Positions 43,990 to 54,440 of a stretch of DNA of 64,000 nucleotides are shown here, one piece after another. The translations under genes and the position numbers were made by a program. The DNA comes from Ariolimax columbianus (lineage: Eukaryota; Mollusca; Gastropoda; Stylommatophora; Arionidae): contig JAVGWX010000018.1 of NCBI GenBank assembly GCA_036924085.1, positions 18,754,464-18,818,463 on the forward strand, written 5' to 3'. The notes under the pieces are model-generated. The model saw only the letters and a list, made by a program, of their open reading frames with translations, was not told where the DNA came from and made no database searches. Positions within the stretch are counted from its first letter, which is position 1. Each line of letters begins with the position of its first letter.

Positions 43990-44617
43990 TTCTTCTTTAT
44001 CTTCTTCATCAGACAGTAACAATTATTGCGTCATCCTGAGGCTGTCGACACTGCCATAGAGCTTGTCTAGTGTTGCCACTGGTAATGGCCACATCTGCTC
44101 TCTCTGGTCCTCGTATGTCGGGCAGTTTTGCAGCAAATGCTCACCGGTCATTTTCCGGTACCACACGGGCATTCGTCGGTGCCACCTATCTTCAATTTGT
44201 TGAATAGGTGGTACCTCAGTCTATTGTGGCCAGTGCGAAGTCTGAAGACCACGACCTGCTCTCTTCTGTTCAACTGGTAATAGGCATCGTTTTTGGTGTA
44301 GCCAGTATGTTCGGTTTCCCATTTGGTCATGTATCTAGCTCTAATAAGCCGTTTTGACTCTTCGTATATCATACTAGTATCTGGTTGTGGTAGTTTTGCA
44401 CCTTCTTTTGCCAGTCTGTCTGCCTCCTCGTTGCCTTGGATGTTGCAGTGAGATGGAACCCACTGCACCACTTCCCTTTTTGGTGCTGCCTGCTGGCATA
44501 GTTGACAGAGTACTGCTCTTAAATCATTAAGTTCAGTATTTTTCTGGCTTTTTAGTGTTGTGACTACGGCCAAGGCATCTGTAAGCAGGACTATGTGGCT
44601 TTCATTCCTTTTACCCT
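43990..44617 (-). mobile_element. RNase H LINE (group 2), copy B
   Basis: The minus strand runs from HIVLLTDALAVVTTLKSQKN (RNase H Asp), through VPSHCNIQGNEEADRLAKEG (His and Asp kept), to FRLRTGHNRLRYHLFNKLKI, ECPCGTGK and, after a frameshift, EHLLQNCPTYEDQREQMWP. The 3' end is a GAA/GAT-rich tail at 43990-44010. A 7-bp repeat TAGATTC flanks it (43983-43989, 44618-44624). That is shorter than the 12-14 bp of the other copies, so the duplication is only probable. Confidence 0.88.
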
Positions 44618-44641
44618 TAGATTCGATAATGAAGACAAATC
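44148..44641 (-). pseudogene. LINE ORF2 RNase H and Cys-rich domain remnant
   Basis: Open from about 44641 down to 44148 (the upstream 27 codons are not LINE). RNase H residues visible are the Asp of TDALAVV, the His of VPSHC and the Asp of NEEAD; the first Asp and the Glu are lost by 5' truncation. A single frameshift at about 44150, in the run TTTTCCGGTACCA, separates GTGK from the rest of the C-terminal Cys/His cluster. Confidence 0.82.
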
Positions 44642-45640
44642 GAAGGAAACAGAACTGATGTTCAGTGGAACCTACTGTCGCAATTAGAGGACCTAGACAA
44701 TGCAATCGATTTGGTACTTTCATCCCACAAAATGCAAGAGAAACTTGAAAATGTGAAAAAACAATCAGCCAAATTGGGACTACGGATAAACATAAAGAAA
44801 AATAAAGCTTCTTAAATTCAATACAATCAACAAAGAGACACTAATGCTCATGGAAGAGCCGTTAGAAGGAGTGGATACCTTTTCCTATTTGGGCAGCACA
44901 ATAGACACATCAGAATTGGAGAGGAAAGAGGGGGATTCTTGACATTAAACAACGTATAGAGATAAATAGAAATCAAGATTGACACCAACAATATAATATT
45001 TAGAGCCATAGACAAGTCAGTGCTGCTGTTTAGAACAGAGACATGGAGAGCAACCAAGGACATATACTACAGACTCTAGTCCTCCGTTAAGGAGGATAAT
45101 GGAAATAAAGTTGCAGGACTTGATGAGGAATGAAAACTCATGGGACAGGAGCCAACAACATCAACTGGAACAACAACTTAAGCGAAGAAATGGTTCTGTA
45201 TATGACAAAAGTTACGGTCAATCGTAGCCAGACAGGCTTTTACATGGAATCCTTGGAAAAAGAGAGAGTGAGGTAGACCCAAAAACACATAGACAAGATA
45301 ATGTTAAAGGAACTAGAATTAAATCATTGCACCTAGAGAGATTGAGGTAGACCCAAAAACACATAGAAAAGATAATGTTAAAGGAACTAGAATTAAATCA
45401 TTACGCCTAGAGAGAGTGAGGTAGACCAAAAACACATAGAAATGAGAATGTTAGAGGAACTAAGATTAAATCATTACGCCTAGAGAGAGTGAGGTAGACC
45501 CAAAAACACATAGAAAAGAGAATGTTAGAGGAACTAAGATTAAATCATTGCACCTAGAGAGGGGGCGAGATGTTGTCAATGGCCTATGCACCGAGAGGAG
45601 CGACGGACTGATTGATTTATTGATTGATTGATTGTAGTTT
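44625..45640 (+). mobile_element. RTE-type LINE fragment with a fourfold 74-bp duplication
   Basis: Reads LEDLDNAIDLVLSSHKMQEK, LENVKKQSAKLGLRINIKKN (the motif C region, FADD decayed to NAID), DIKQRIEINRKSRLT, SVLLFRTETWRATKDI, GQEPTTSTGTT, and ends RDVVNGLCTERSDGLI. It stops at a GATTGATT-type tail (45600-45630). Many frame changes. The opposite RTE fragment at 43540 is a different copy. Confidence 0.82.
45262..45560 (+). repeat. 74-bp tandem repeat, four units, in the LINE C-terminus
   Basis: GAGGTAGACCC starts near 45270, 45344, 45418 and 45491 (periods 74, 74, 73). Each unit holds AAAACACATAGA and GGAACTAGAATTAAATCATT. This is normally a single stretch of LINE (GRPKNT ... LKELELNH) near the end of ORF2. 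Confidence 0.9.
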
Positions 45641-45719
45641 CTTCGAGAAAGAAAGTTTGGCTTGAGACCGGACACTCTGTCGTCTCTTACAATGTGCAGG
45701 GTAGGTTACAGTGTTAATT
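45641..45719. other. Short spacer
   Basis: No signal beyond the TTTCTTCGAGAAAGAAAG imperfect palindrome at 45638. Confidence 0.3.
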
Positions 45720-46085
45720 TTTTTTCCCACACACCCACACAATACACAGCAGTGCGTGCAGACATACATACACACACGATACACACACACAATACACAGC
45801 AGTGCGTGCAGACACACACACACACACACAATACACACACGCACACATACACATACACATCCACACACAGTCACGCGCGTAGACATATACACATGCCCAG
45901 CAGCGCTCGTAAATATACACACATACACAGTCACACACAACCGTGCGCATATACATACACAGCATTGCGCAGAGACGTACACACACAAACACAATCACAT
46001 ATTTACACTACAACATACATACATGCATCCACAGCATGTACACAGCCTCACAACAACCAGGCACATATACACATACTCACATACA
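45720..46085. repeat. CA-rich tract with CAGCAGTGCGTGCAGACA units
   Basis: ACACAATACACAGCAGTGCG occurs at 45737 and 45789; a looser form follows. A weak period of about 50 bp lies on a (CA)n background. Confidence 0.82.
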
Positions 46086-46089
46086 TTGA

Positions 46090-46440
46090 CGGGATCAAGA
46101 TGTTGAGCGACCCGTGAGCTGCAGTGGTCAGCGACCCATATCTGACAGCTAGCGTCAGGCCAAGCGAACCAAAGCTGCCAAGACCATTCTACACCTCCAC
46201 GTGGTGATCCTGGATAACAGGCTGCAGCTGGGCAGACTGGCTAATGAGAAGGGATCGAAGAGGGAATATAACCCGGTACTAAAAAATGCTTGCTGAAGTC
46301 GGATGTGTTGGACCGAAAGGTGCAAATATCATAGTCAAGCTGTAAACTACGACACAACGCATTTCGTTCTCTGGACTACATTCTGCTACTTAAGCCCTTT
46401 CAGGCTTGGTAGCGGGAGATTGATAACGAACGAAGTCCAA
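46090..46440 (+). repeat. Dispersed repeat B, copy 4 (forward)
   Basis: Forward form of the repeat: GATGTTGAGCGACCCGTGAG, GTCAGCGACCCATATCTGAC, AGACCATTCTACACCTCCAC, GAAGGGATCGAAGAGGGAAT, GCTGAAGTCGGATGTGTTGG, CGGGAGATTGATAACGAACG. The GAGCTGCAGTGGTCAGCGAC start looks loosely like a tRNA A-box region, so a tRNA-derived origin is possible but unproven. Confidence 0.78.
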
Positions 46441-46484
46441 ACAAGCCAAGCCACATACATATACACACATATACAGACATTGGA

Positions 46485-46755
46485 GCCGCATAGCGCAGTG
46501 GTTAGCGCACTGGCTTCGCATCTGAGTGGTCCTGAGTTCATTCCCCAATTGAGGCGGTAATGTTTTTTTCAGACCACAATGGCACCCGGGTCGACCCAGC
46601 CTTAAATGGGTACCGGTTCAGTCCGGGAAGTAAAAGCGGCGAGGGAGAGGAGATGGCTACCGCCCTCACATAGCCGAGCCTTTGAAATGTGAGATCGCTA
46701 ACAGCTCACACCCCTACGGCAGTAATGCTATGGGATACTTTACTTTACTTTACTT
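46485..46755 (+). mobile_element. tRNA-derived SINE with CTTTACTTTA tail
   Basis: The head GCATAGCGCAGTGGTTAGCG (A-box) is followed by GAGTTCATTCCCC at the B-box position. The body block GGTCGACCCAGCCTTAAATG is then followed by GGTACCGG, an AGCCGAGCCTTTGAAATG stretch and a TTTACTTTAC tail. CA-rich sequence on both sides prevents a secure target-duplication call. Confidence 0.85.
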
Positions 46756-46925
46756 TTATACACATATAAACATATATATATACACACACACACGGACGCA
46801 CGCACACAGCCAAACACATACATATACAGCCACATACACATCCACACACACATTCCTATATATGTATATATATACACGCGCGCACGCGCGCACGCGCGCA
46901 CGCACACACACACACACACAGATCC
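46756..46925. repeat. CA/TA and CGCA microsatellite
   Basis: ACACATATA words, then (CGCA)n at 46876-46902 and (CA)n to 46920. Confidence 0.88.
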
Positions 46926-47240
46926 GTCTTTGTTCGTGGGCATCATTCCTGCACACTTTAACAATATCTAACCACGCCACATACCTGACTATACAGGCGA
47001 TCGTATCGCGTTAACCTAGAGTAACATGTTGATCAGATGTTTAACGCCTTACAATGATCTCTACTGTCAAAAGAGAAGGCAGGAGATTCAATGTACAGCA
47101 AATGTTCGGGCCCTAACTGGGAAATATAGGGGTTATCTACCATGCAACGATTTAAAAAGTTGAGTAATTACCTGAGTAATTTGTGAAATTGAGAATTTAC
47201 ATTTCACAATTCTTTGAAATTGACAATTTCACAATCCTGA
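46926..47240. other. No gene recognised
   Basis: Short TTTGAAATTGA/AATTTACA repeats at 47180-47235. Confidence 0.4.
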
Positions 47241-47385
47241 TGCACAAGGTTCGAATCCTGCTGTGCCAAGTTGTGCAGACACTGGTTTTTTTTCTAGATG
47301 CAATCACTCTTAAGCAGGGCAGGAAACGTATAACACAAATAAGCTCTTCAACCCCGGCAAGGTAGAATTTTACGGGGAGCATAAT
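47241..47385 (+). mobile_element. Possible SINE relic
   Basis: A good B-box, GGTTCGAATCCTGC (47250), precedes CTGTGCCAAG, a T-run and a CAACCCCGGCAAGG block. No A-box is visible, so this is weak. Confidence 0.3.
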
Positions 47386-47419
47386 CTGAAATAGAACTGA
47401 GGCATCATTCAGTTTAGTC

Positions 47420-47940
47420 ACCGACGGTTCAAACCATTGACTCTGTCTGATCTAGTGGTTTAACCCAACAGCTCTTTCTGATCTAGTGGTTTAACCCGAC
47501 AGCTCTTTCTGATCTAGTGGTTTAACCCGACAGCTCTTTCTGATCTAGTGGTTTAACCCGACAGCTCTTTCTGATCTAGTGGTTTAATCCAGCTCTTTCT
47601 AATCTAGTGGTTTAACCCGACAGCTCTTTCTGAATGTATAACCAAACATGCACTGAATTGGAACCAACAGACTGTTCTTTCTGATCCCGACAGCTCTGTC
47701 TGCTCTAGTAGTTCAATCCGACGCCTCTGTCTGCTCTTGCGGTTGAATCCAACGGCTGTCTGATCTAGTGGTTCAAACAATTGGATCTGTCTGCTTCAGC
47801 GGTTCAACCCGACGGCTCTGTCTGATCTGTGGTTCTACCCAACATAGTTCAACTGGATGGCTCTATCTGATCTAACGGTTCAATCCGACAGTTATGTCTG
47901 TTCTAACGGTTCAACCCGACGGCTCTGTCTGCTGAAACAG
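47420..47940. repeat. 31-bp minisatellite containing a LINE scrap
   Basis: About 15 units of GATCTAGTGGTTTAACCCGA plus CAGCTCTTTCT; late units read GTTCAACCCGACGGCTCTGTC. At 47636-47670 a 35-bp piece identical to LINE sequence at 42745-42779 sits between units. Confidence 0.9.
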
Positions 47941-48304
47941 TACCTTAAGCCTGAATGCCAACCAAAGTAATAGTGTTGATAACTCCATGTCACTCACACG
48001 CGAGTGACAGATCCGCTGCACATCCGCCTATCTATTACCACTGTGTTTAGTGGCCTTTCTGCAGTCCTCGACACGCATTAGTAGCACTGGGTAATAAAAG
48101 CCACCCGTTCCTGCAGTCAGCCCGCATTGTATAAACTAGGTTTTGAAGTTTTCCTCTAAAAGAAACACAACATATAGTTTGAAATGATTTTAGACGCTTC
48201 TATATTCACTTGTATAAATGGGTAGCTGGATCTGGTATGTGTTAGGGTAGGCTGGGTGGCTGGATCTGGTATGTGTTAGGGAAGGCTGAACGATAAGTAA
48301 GGAC
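47941..48304. other. No gene recognised
   Basis: Contains a tandem duplication of GGCTGGATCTGGTATGTGTT (48226 imperfectly, and 48257). Otherwise unique. Confidence 0.4.
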
Positions 48305-49490
48305 GTTGATACCACGTTCTTACTCAGGCTCAGATCATTCCTACTAAGGCTCAGATCATTCCTATTAAAAATCAGATCATTCCTACTAAGGACAAGATCA
48401 TTCCTACCAAGGATCAGATCATTCTTACTAAAAATCAGATCATTCCTTCTAAGGGTCAGATCATTCCTACTTAAGCTAAGATCATTCCTACCAAGGATCA
48501 GATCATTCCTACCAAGGATCAGATCATTCCTATTAAAAATCAGATCATTCCTACTAAGGACAAGATCATTCCTACCAAGGATCAGATCATTCCTACTAAA
48601 AATCAGATCATTCCTACTAAGGACAAGATCATTCCTACCAAGGATCAGATCATTCCTACCAAAGATCAGATCATTCCTATCAAGGATCAGATCTTTCCTA
48701 CTAAGGACAAGATCATTCCTACCAAGGATCAGATCATTCCTACCAAAGATCAGATCATTCCTATCAAGGATCAGATCTTTCCTACTAAGGACAAGATCAT
48801 TCCTACCAAGGATCAGATCCTTCCTACCAAGGATCAGATCATTCCTACCAAGAATCAGATCATTCCTACCAAGGATCAGATCATTCCTACCAAGGATCAG
48901 ATCATTCCTACCAAGGATCAGATCATTCCTACCAAGGATCAGATCATTCCTACCAAGGATCAGATCATTCCTACCAAGGGTAAGATTATTCCTTCTAAGG
49001 GTGAGATTATTCCTACTAAGGGTAAGATTATTCCTACTAAGGGTAAGATTATTCCTATTAAGGGTAAGATTATTCCTACTATGGGTGAGATTATTCCTAC
49101 TGAGGGTAAGATTATTCCTACTAAGGGTAAGATTATTCCTACTAAGTGTGAGATTATTCCTACTAAGGGTGAGATTATTCCTACTAAGGGTAAGATCATT
49201 CCTACTAAGGGTAAGATTATTCCTTCTAAGGGTGAGATTATTCCTACTAAGGGTAAGATTATTCCTACTAAGGGTAAGATTATTCCTATTAAGGGTAAGA
49301 TTATTCCTACTATGGGTGAGATTATTCCTACTAAGGGTAAGATTATTCCTACTAAGGGTAAGATTATTCCTACTAAGGGTAAGATCATTCCTACCAAGGA
49401 TCAGATCATTCCTACTAAGAGTAAGAATATTCCTACTAAGGGTAAGATTATTCCTAGCAAGGATCAGATCATTCCTACTAAGGGTCAGAT
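48305..49490. repeat. 21-bp minisatellite in two diverged halves
   Basis: About 56 units of ATTCCTACCAAGGATCAGATC. The left half (48305-48970) favours AAGGATCAGATC with interspersed AAGGACAAGATC. The right half (48970-49490) favours TAAGGGTAAGATT. Long repeated blocks exist, for example 49004-49084 and 49222-49324 with ATTAAGGGTAAGATTATTCC then TACTATGGGTGAG. Seven codons per unit give a 438-codon minus frame and long plus frames; none is a gene. Confidence 0.93.
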
Positions 49491-49764
49491 TAGATTTGTT
49501 ACACACGAAATCAATAAAAGATACAAAGGTCAGAAAAGGTTGGTCCTGTTGAATGCATTGTTGTCGGGGATGAAGTGCGAGTGACGTTATTGTACTAGGT
49601 CTCTGCCGTTGTTTTGAGACGGGATGACTAGTTTCCTTCCTCGCTGCTCTTTCATCCTTATTTGTAATTCAGGAAGACATTTACGTGTGGGTAGACTGAC
49701 GCGTGTCGACAACGGGGTTAGAAATCATCAGAAATTTAGTAAGAAGCTATCACTCTATCCTTTG
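49491..49764. other. No gene recognised
   Basis: Unique spacer between two arrays. Confidence 0.4.
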
Positions 49765-50150
49765 GTAGACAGACATGTTAGTCAGCGCCAGGCACAACCA
49801 GTCATGTTAGTCTGGGTCAGGCACAATCAGAAACGTTGGTCAGGGTCAGGCACAACCAGTCATGTTAGTCAGGGTCAGGCACAACCAGACATTTTAGTCT
49901 GGGTCAGGCACAACCAGACACGTTAGTCAGGGTCAGGCACAACCATCGTCAGGGTCAGGCACAACCAGACATGTTAGTCAGGGCCAGGCACAACCAGACA
50001 TGTTAGTCACGGCCAGGCACAACCAGACATGTTAGTCAGGGCCAGGCACAACCAGACATGTTAGTCACGGCCAGGCACAAACTCCTGGTCAGACATGTTA
50101 GTCAGGTCCAGGCACAACATCCTAGTCAGACATTTTAGTCATGGTGAGGC
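49765..50150. repeat. Minisatellite of about 31 bp grown from repeat E
   Basis: Units hold GTTAGTCAGGGTCAGGCACA and ACCAGACAT; about 12 copies. The right edge runs into CTGGCCAAGACCCCCACCTC, the start of repeat E. In the repeat E copy at 18.9 kb, the pieces GGTCAGGCACAG, GACATGTTAGTGAGG and TCAGGCAA precede that point only once or twice. Confidence 0.87.
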
Positions 50151-50410
50151 AAACGTTTCTGGCCAAGACCCCCACCTCAACCTCCACGTAGTGCTCTCAG
50201 GAAATGGACTGCTCTTCTCGGCAGTATGGCTAACAAAGTTGTGGATCGACGGGATCCCCTTAGTGGAAGGCGACACGCAGATGAAGCCAAATATACCACA
50301 ACCACCTGGATGACCCCGGTCCGTTTTCATCAGCACGCTCATGATGTGAAGACAACTACTGTAAGCCCGTCATTTAACGCCCTTTCCAAGGCGTACACAA
50401 ATGCAAACCT
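50150..50410 (+). repeat. Dispersed repeat E, copy 3
   Basis: TCTGGCCAAGACCCCCACCT, GGAAATGGACTGCT, GGATCGACGGGATCC, CGACACGCAGATGAAGCCAA, TCATCAGCACGCTCATGATG and CAACTACTGTAAGC follow in the same order as at 11.0 and 18.9 kb. Confidence 0.78.
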
Positions 50411-50759
50411 ACTGGCTTAAGGTCATTCACCACCACCACGACCACAATAACATGAAGTCCAAAGCCCCATGCTTCCCATCCACTCGTAACTCAATCCTGC
50501 ATCTATCTTCTCATTCCTTCATGGCTCATCTTTACTTCATGTTTCGGATCGTTGCCAATATTTTCAGAACCTCGTTTCTGAGTGCCTGTCCAATAAATTG
50601 GGCATTTTGAATAAGCAGTGATCAGTTATTCCAATTTGCCGCTTCCATAAAATACACATGAAATGGATTTCTTAGACGCCCATCATATGTGTAGTGTTCT
50701 TATTACTTGACACATGCTATCACCTCAAATGATTTCTCTGTTCATAATCGACTAATCGC
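50411..50759. other. No gene recognised
   Basis: Short frames only. Confidence 0.4.
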
Positions 50760-51840
50760 ACTAGAGATACCCCGATTGTCACCATGCAGTACATGTTGGG
50801 ATTGTTATCGGGGACATCCAGTCATAAACTGGCACAAGTCAAAGCCTGTATGCGTGGCAAAACAGACACGCGACACCAAACGTCCAGCAGTATCTCAGAC
50901 ATCAAGGGATCAAGAATCAAGAGAGGGTCGGCATGGATGGCACAGGCAGAGGCAACAATCGGAAACGTCACTCCAGCTGAGAAGATAGCCAAAGGGGAAG
51001 AATTTGTTCACACTGGTGATAGAATGATATAGTACCAGAGAGTCAGCACAGCCTTAGGCAAGGAATGCAGAGAACGGAGCAACGGGAGATCAGAGCACGA
51101 GGTACATCAGCTGATAACTGAGAACACCCAGGAGAGTGGCGCTGTCATATACACCGACGGATCAGTCGTGCGCAGTGGGACATCAGGCTGGGGTTTCTCG
51201 GCTAGAGTGAGAGGAGAGGTCGTTGTTGAGCGCAGTAGGGCATACATGTCAACAACCTCGAGGATGAGAATGGAGACCGAAGCAGTGATCTCAACACTGA
51301 AATGGATATCTGAGACTTTTATAATAACGGCAGTCATCGGGACAGCCTCGCAAGCCGTACTTCAGAAGGTATAGAAGGGATGGCTTAGGTACGAGTGGAT
51401 AGCAGCTGTTGAGGTCTCAGACCTCCAGGAGTTAACATGGATCTAGTGTCCTGCTCATGCCGGGGTTCAGGGTAATGAAAGAGCTGACATCATGGCTTTA
51501 CAAGCTCTAATCATGGGCACATTAGCGATGGATAGAAGTGCCATTTTGAACTCAATGAATGACCGCCTGCTAGATGAGGACACCGCAATAGATGAAGCAG
51601 CAATCCACAGGCTGCAAAGTTTCGTCATTGTACGAGGTTCGAGCGGAGTGGAGCGCATGAGAGGACGGAGCAGGAGCGTGTACAACCAGCGAGCAACAGG
51701 GACCATCAGCCTCCATTCCTTACACCATTTGATGAGAGAAACTGAGCACCTATGGGTATGCCCAGGGTGCAGGGACATCGATTCTTAGAAACAGAAACAT
51801 AATCGTCGTCTGAGATGTAAACTCACAAAGCGACACTGAG
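50760..51840 (+). mobile_element. RNase H LINE (group 3), longest copy
   Basis: RNase H LINE ORF2 3' region. It is the reference copy for the fragments at 19560 and 55905. The coding part ends at 51788 (CPGCRDIDS). A short 3' UTR with AATCGTCGTCTGAGATG follows and is loosely matched near 57205. The reverse transcriptase and all upstream parts are absent. Confidence 0.85.
50784..51788 (+). pseudogene. LINE ORF2 remnant with RNase H domain lacking one catalytic Asp
   Basis: The RNase H fold is readable: IYTDGSVVRSGTSGWGFSA (first Asp, about 51154-51180), then RMRMETEAVISTLKW (Glu). At the next catalytic position other members read TDSQ, but here it is GTASQAVLQKV (Asp to Ala, codon GCC). A stop follows at about 51372, then CPAHAGVQGNERADIMA (His and last Asp kept). 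After it come SMNDRLLDEDTAIDEAAIHR, SGVERMRGRSRSVYNQRATG and HLWVCPGCRDID, a C-terminal Cys cluster. Stops at 51030 and 51444 also break the frame. Confidence 0.85.
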
Positions 51841-51939
51841 CTTAAATCGAACAATTATATCATCTTTCACACTGACAGTCTTAGTCTCAGTCGACCTGTA
51901 CTTCTACAGTGGCAGATGTCCTTGTGCAGTTTCCAGCTT

Positions 51940-52270
51940 TGGCGTGAACTGGATGAAGCCGTGATGAGGATTTCCTGCTTAGCTGGCTACACTCGAGCCG
52001 CTTATTACGCCGCTCCGCTTATTACGCCGCTGCGTTGGGACTAGCGCAGCGAAGGGTGGTTAAGCAATGTGAGAGTCCATCTTAATAGATTCAAACATTA
52101 GAGCATAGTAGACCCTCATCCTGTTAGGCGCTGTCTATGTTGCTCTGAACATACGAACTAACCATGGCCGGTGTTATACCCTGTCACATACATCCGTATC
52201 TTACGACATACTCTCTGTGGGGCAGTGGCGTTATTCCTGTCCTTGTCATACACAAAGACCCCGGCGGACT
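51940..52270 (-). repeat. Dispersed repeat D, copy 3 (inverted)
   Basis: Reverse complement of the 32690-33125 repeat: GAGGATTTCCTGCTTAGC, CTTATTACGCCGCTGCGTTG, AGTAGACCCTCATCCTGTTA, TTACGACATACTCTCTGTGG and GGCAGTGGCG. The segment CGCTTATTACGCCGCT is doubled (52000-52030). Confidence 0.75.
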
Positions 52271-53071
52271 ACTCAGAATTCAAATCTCGGGGACATTTAT
52301 AAGACAGTAAGACATACAGACAAAAACATAGTACAGTAGGGAATGACACATCTGGTTTGGATCTAGGCGCCAGGAAATAAATGCAGGAGCCAGGCGTAGT
52401 TCTGGGTGAAGAGTTCCTCCTCAAACATGGCGGAGGGTACGTGTGAATTGTTCTTGAAAATATGAATTCTAAATTCGCATATGTAAGTATTTTCAAAGGA
52501 ATACTTTCCCTATTTATGTTACTCCTTATTTGTGTTCATGCTTAGACGCTACGTAACATACCACCTGCAGCCTGACCTAGATAGTCAAAGGACAGAGAAG
52601 AAAGAAATAAGGAAACAAACATAAGCTGCTTCCATTAAAACTGAGGAGGCATATACTAGATGGAGGACATTGTGGGAGTAAACATGGCACTGGTATCGCA
52701 ATTTTGGGATCACATCATCATTTCGTGGTCCATGGCGAATTGCCGCCCAGGGTTTGTCTTGCTGTGTAGTACAGTACAACGTAACTATGGACAGAAATAT
52801 TGACAGCGTGTGGTTGATGGAGTAAGGGTTACACGAACAGTCAAAAGTCGAAGTCTCAAACTGAAATGATTTTTATTGATGGATAAAGACAACTTGATTG
52901 TTGATGTACCCTGTGAGATCATGTTCGATGGCGCAGTGGATGAAGGACATAAGAAAAATGACATGGGGTCCATATAATGTTAAAGCACAGTAATACAAGT
53001 GTCGCAGGATGACAAGTGCTCTTAACCCAAAATCCAAACCAGCCCATGCTTTGTTGACCCAAGATCGGCAT
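52271..53071. other. No gene recognised
   Basis: Short frames (62-75 codons) on the minus strand; none recognised. Confidence 0.4.
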
Positions 53072-53205
53072 GACTGAAGGATCAGGAATGGGACAATTCA
53101 GGACCATAGGGCACTTGAGGACATGCGCTGTTGACTGAAGGACCAGGAATGGGACAATTCAGGACCATAGGGCACATGAGGACAAGCAAACATTACAGAA
53201 GGACC
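53072..53205. repeat. 61-bp tandem duplication
   Basis: GACTGAAGGATCAGGAATGG at 53072 and GACTGAAGGACCAGGAATGG at 53133 start two copies containing GACAATTCAGGACCATAGGG; the second continues partly. Confidence 0.88.
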
Positions 53206-53599
53206 CAATGATGCGAAAGCTCGTGTACTCAAGCACGCATGATGATAAACGATTTTGCTGAAGTTTTGTATGAGAACAAGCGTTTCTGACACACGGGCCA
53301 AATGAGAACGAAACCGAAATCCTTTGATCAACATAAAGACACGCTTTATTAATTACCCTTTCCCCCGCCTTTCCCACCCCACCCTCAAACCCCTCCCGAT
53401 CACTTAACCAAATTAGATCAAACTGATAACCGAACGGCCTTTCTGACAAGCTCGATGATCCAAATGCTACCAGAAAAAAAAACTCGATGGTCCACGAGTG
53501 GCTAAAGAATGCCTTGGATGGCCTAGACCCTGAGCAGGAAAAGTATTGATATGTCAAGGGCTGATCAGATCAGATCAGTTTTACACCTTTAGTGTTCTG
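53206..53599. other. No gene recognised
   Basis: A minus-strand frame of 132 codons (53159-53557) overlaps the duplication and resembles nothing known; GATCAGATCAGATCAG at 53563. Confidence 0.4.
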
Positions 53600-53830
53600 T
53601 TCTGAAAGTTCAGGGATATCAAAAATGTTCTAATATATCTGAAAACGTTCCATGATATCGGAAAAGGTTCCAGGTTATCAGAAAACGTTCTATGATATCA
53701 GAAAAAGTTCCATGATATCTGAAAAAGTTTCCATGATATCTGTAAAGGTTCCATGATATCAGAAAAAGTTCCATATGTGAAAAGGTTCCATGATATCTGA
53801 AAATGTTGCAAGATATCAGATAAGTTTCAT
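53600..53830. repeat. 20-bp degenerate minisatellite
   Basis: About 11 units of GAAAAGGTTCCATGATATC with ATCTG/ATCAG endings. Confidence 0.88.
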
Positions 53831-54254
53831 TTCTTTATACTGATATTCATTTGTATTTTCTAACGTATTGTCACTATTGCATAGTTTTTGCTATTATTGA
53901 AAGCATGTCCTTTATATAATACGGTTTATTTTCTAACTCTTAACATAAACGGCATCCCTTATCTCAAATATTGCAACCAGTTATGTTTTGAGTCGCAACA
54001 TTATGCATTGGAATCCTGCACCCCTTCCGTATTGCGAGGTTTTAGAACCCCTGATCAGTGCTGAGTTACTGAACCTATCGACGTGAGTCACAGTCTGAGT
54101 TCAATCAATAACCGGCAGATGTTCACGCCTGAATCCGACTTAAATAACACACATTTTATCATTCGTCGTTTTATCTTTTTTTTCCTACGTTCATGTCTGC
54201 GATCTGGACAGTTGTAGTGCAACACGCCGTTGTGGGGGATACATACCACAGCAG
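53831..54254. other. No gene recognised
   Basis: AT-rich; nothing supported. Confidence 0.4.
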
Positions 54255-54440
54255 TCAGTTGCTGATGTAGATTGAAGAAAGAATGTGGAGATGGACAGGA
54301 CACGCCTTCACAATGAAACCTAGCAATATTATCAGACATGCGCCGTATTGGAGCCCACATGGAAAGAGAAAAGCAAGAAAGTGAAATGGTACCTGGCGAA
54401 GAAAAGTTGAATAGAAGGCCATAGGCGGAGAATGCAGACT
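54255..54440 (+). mobile_element. RTE-type LINE C-terminal scrap
   Basis: Reads RRWRWTGHAFTMKPSNIIRH, APYWSPHGKRKARK and GTWRRKVE. Compare IGHxxRKPSNxI ... LSWNPQGKRKRGRP and TWRR in other copies. Confidence 0.65.

Noticed and set aside
46487..46560. Functional tRNA gene
   Set aside because: The head has tRNA-like boxes but is followed by a SINE body and tail, and the acceptor stem does not pair convincingly.
48190..49506. 438-codon minus-strand frame as a repetitive protein
   Set aside because: 21-bp array, open on both strands, no conserved start, no non-repeat domain.
53159..53557. 132-codon minus-strand frame as a host gene
   Set aside because: It overlaps a 61-bp tandem duplication and has no recognisable motif or homologue.
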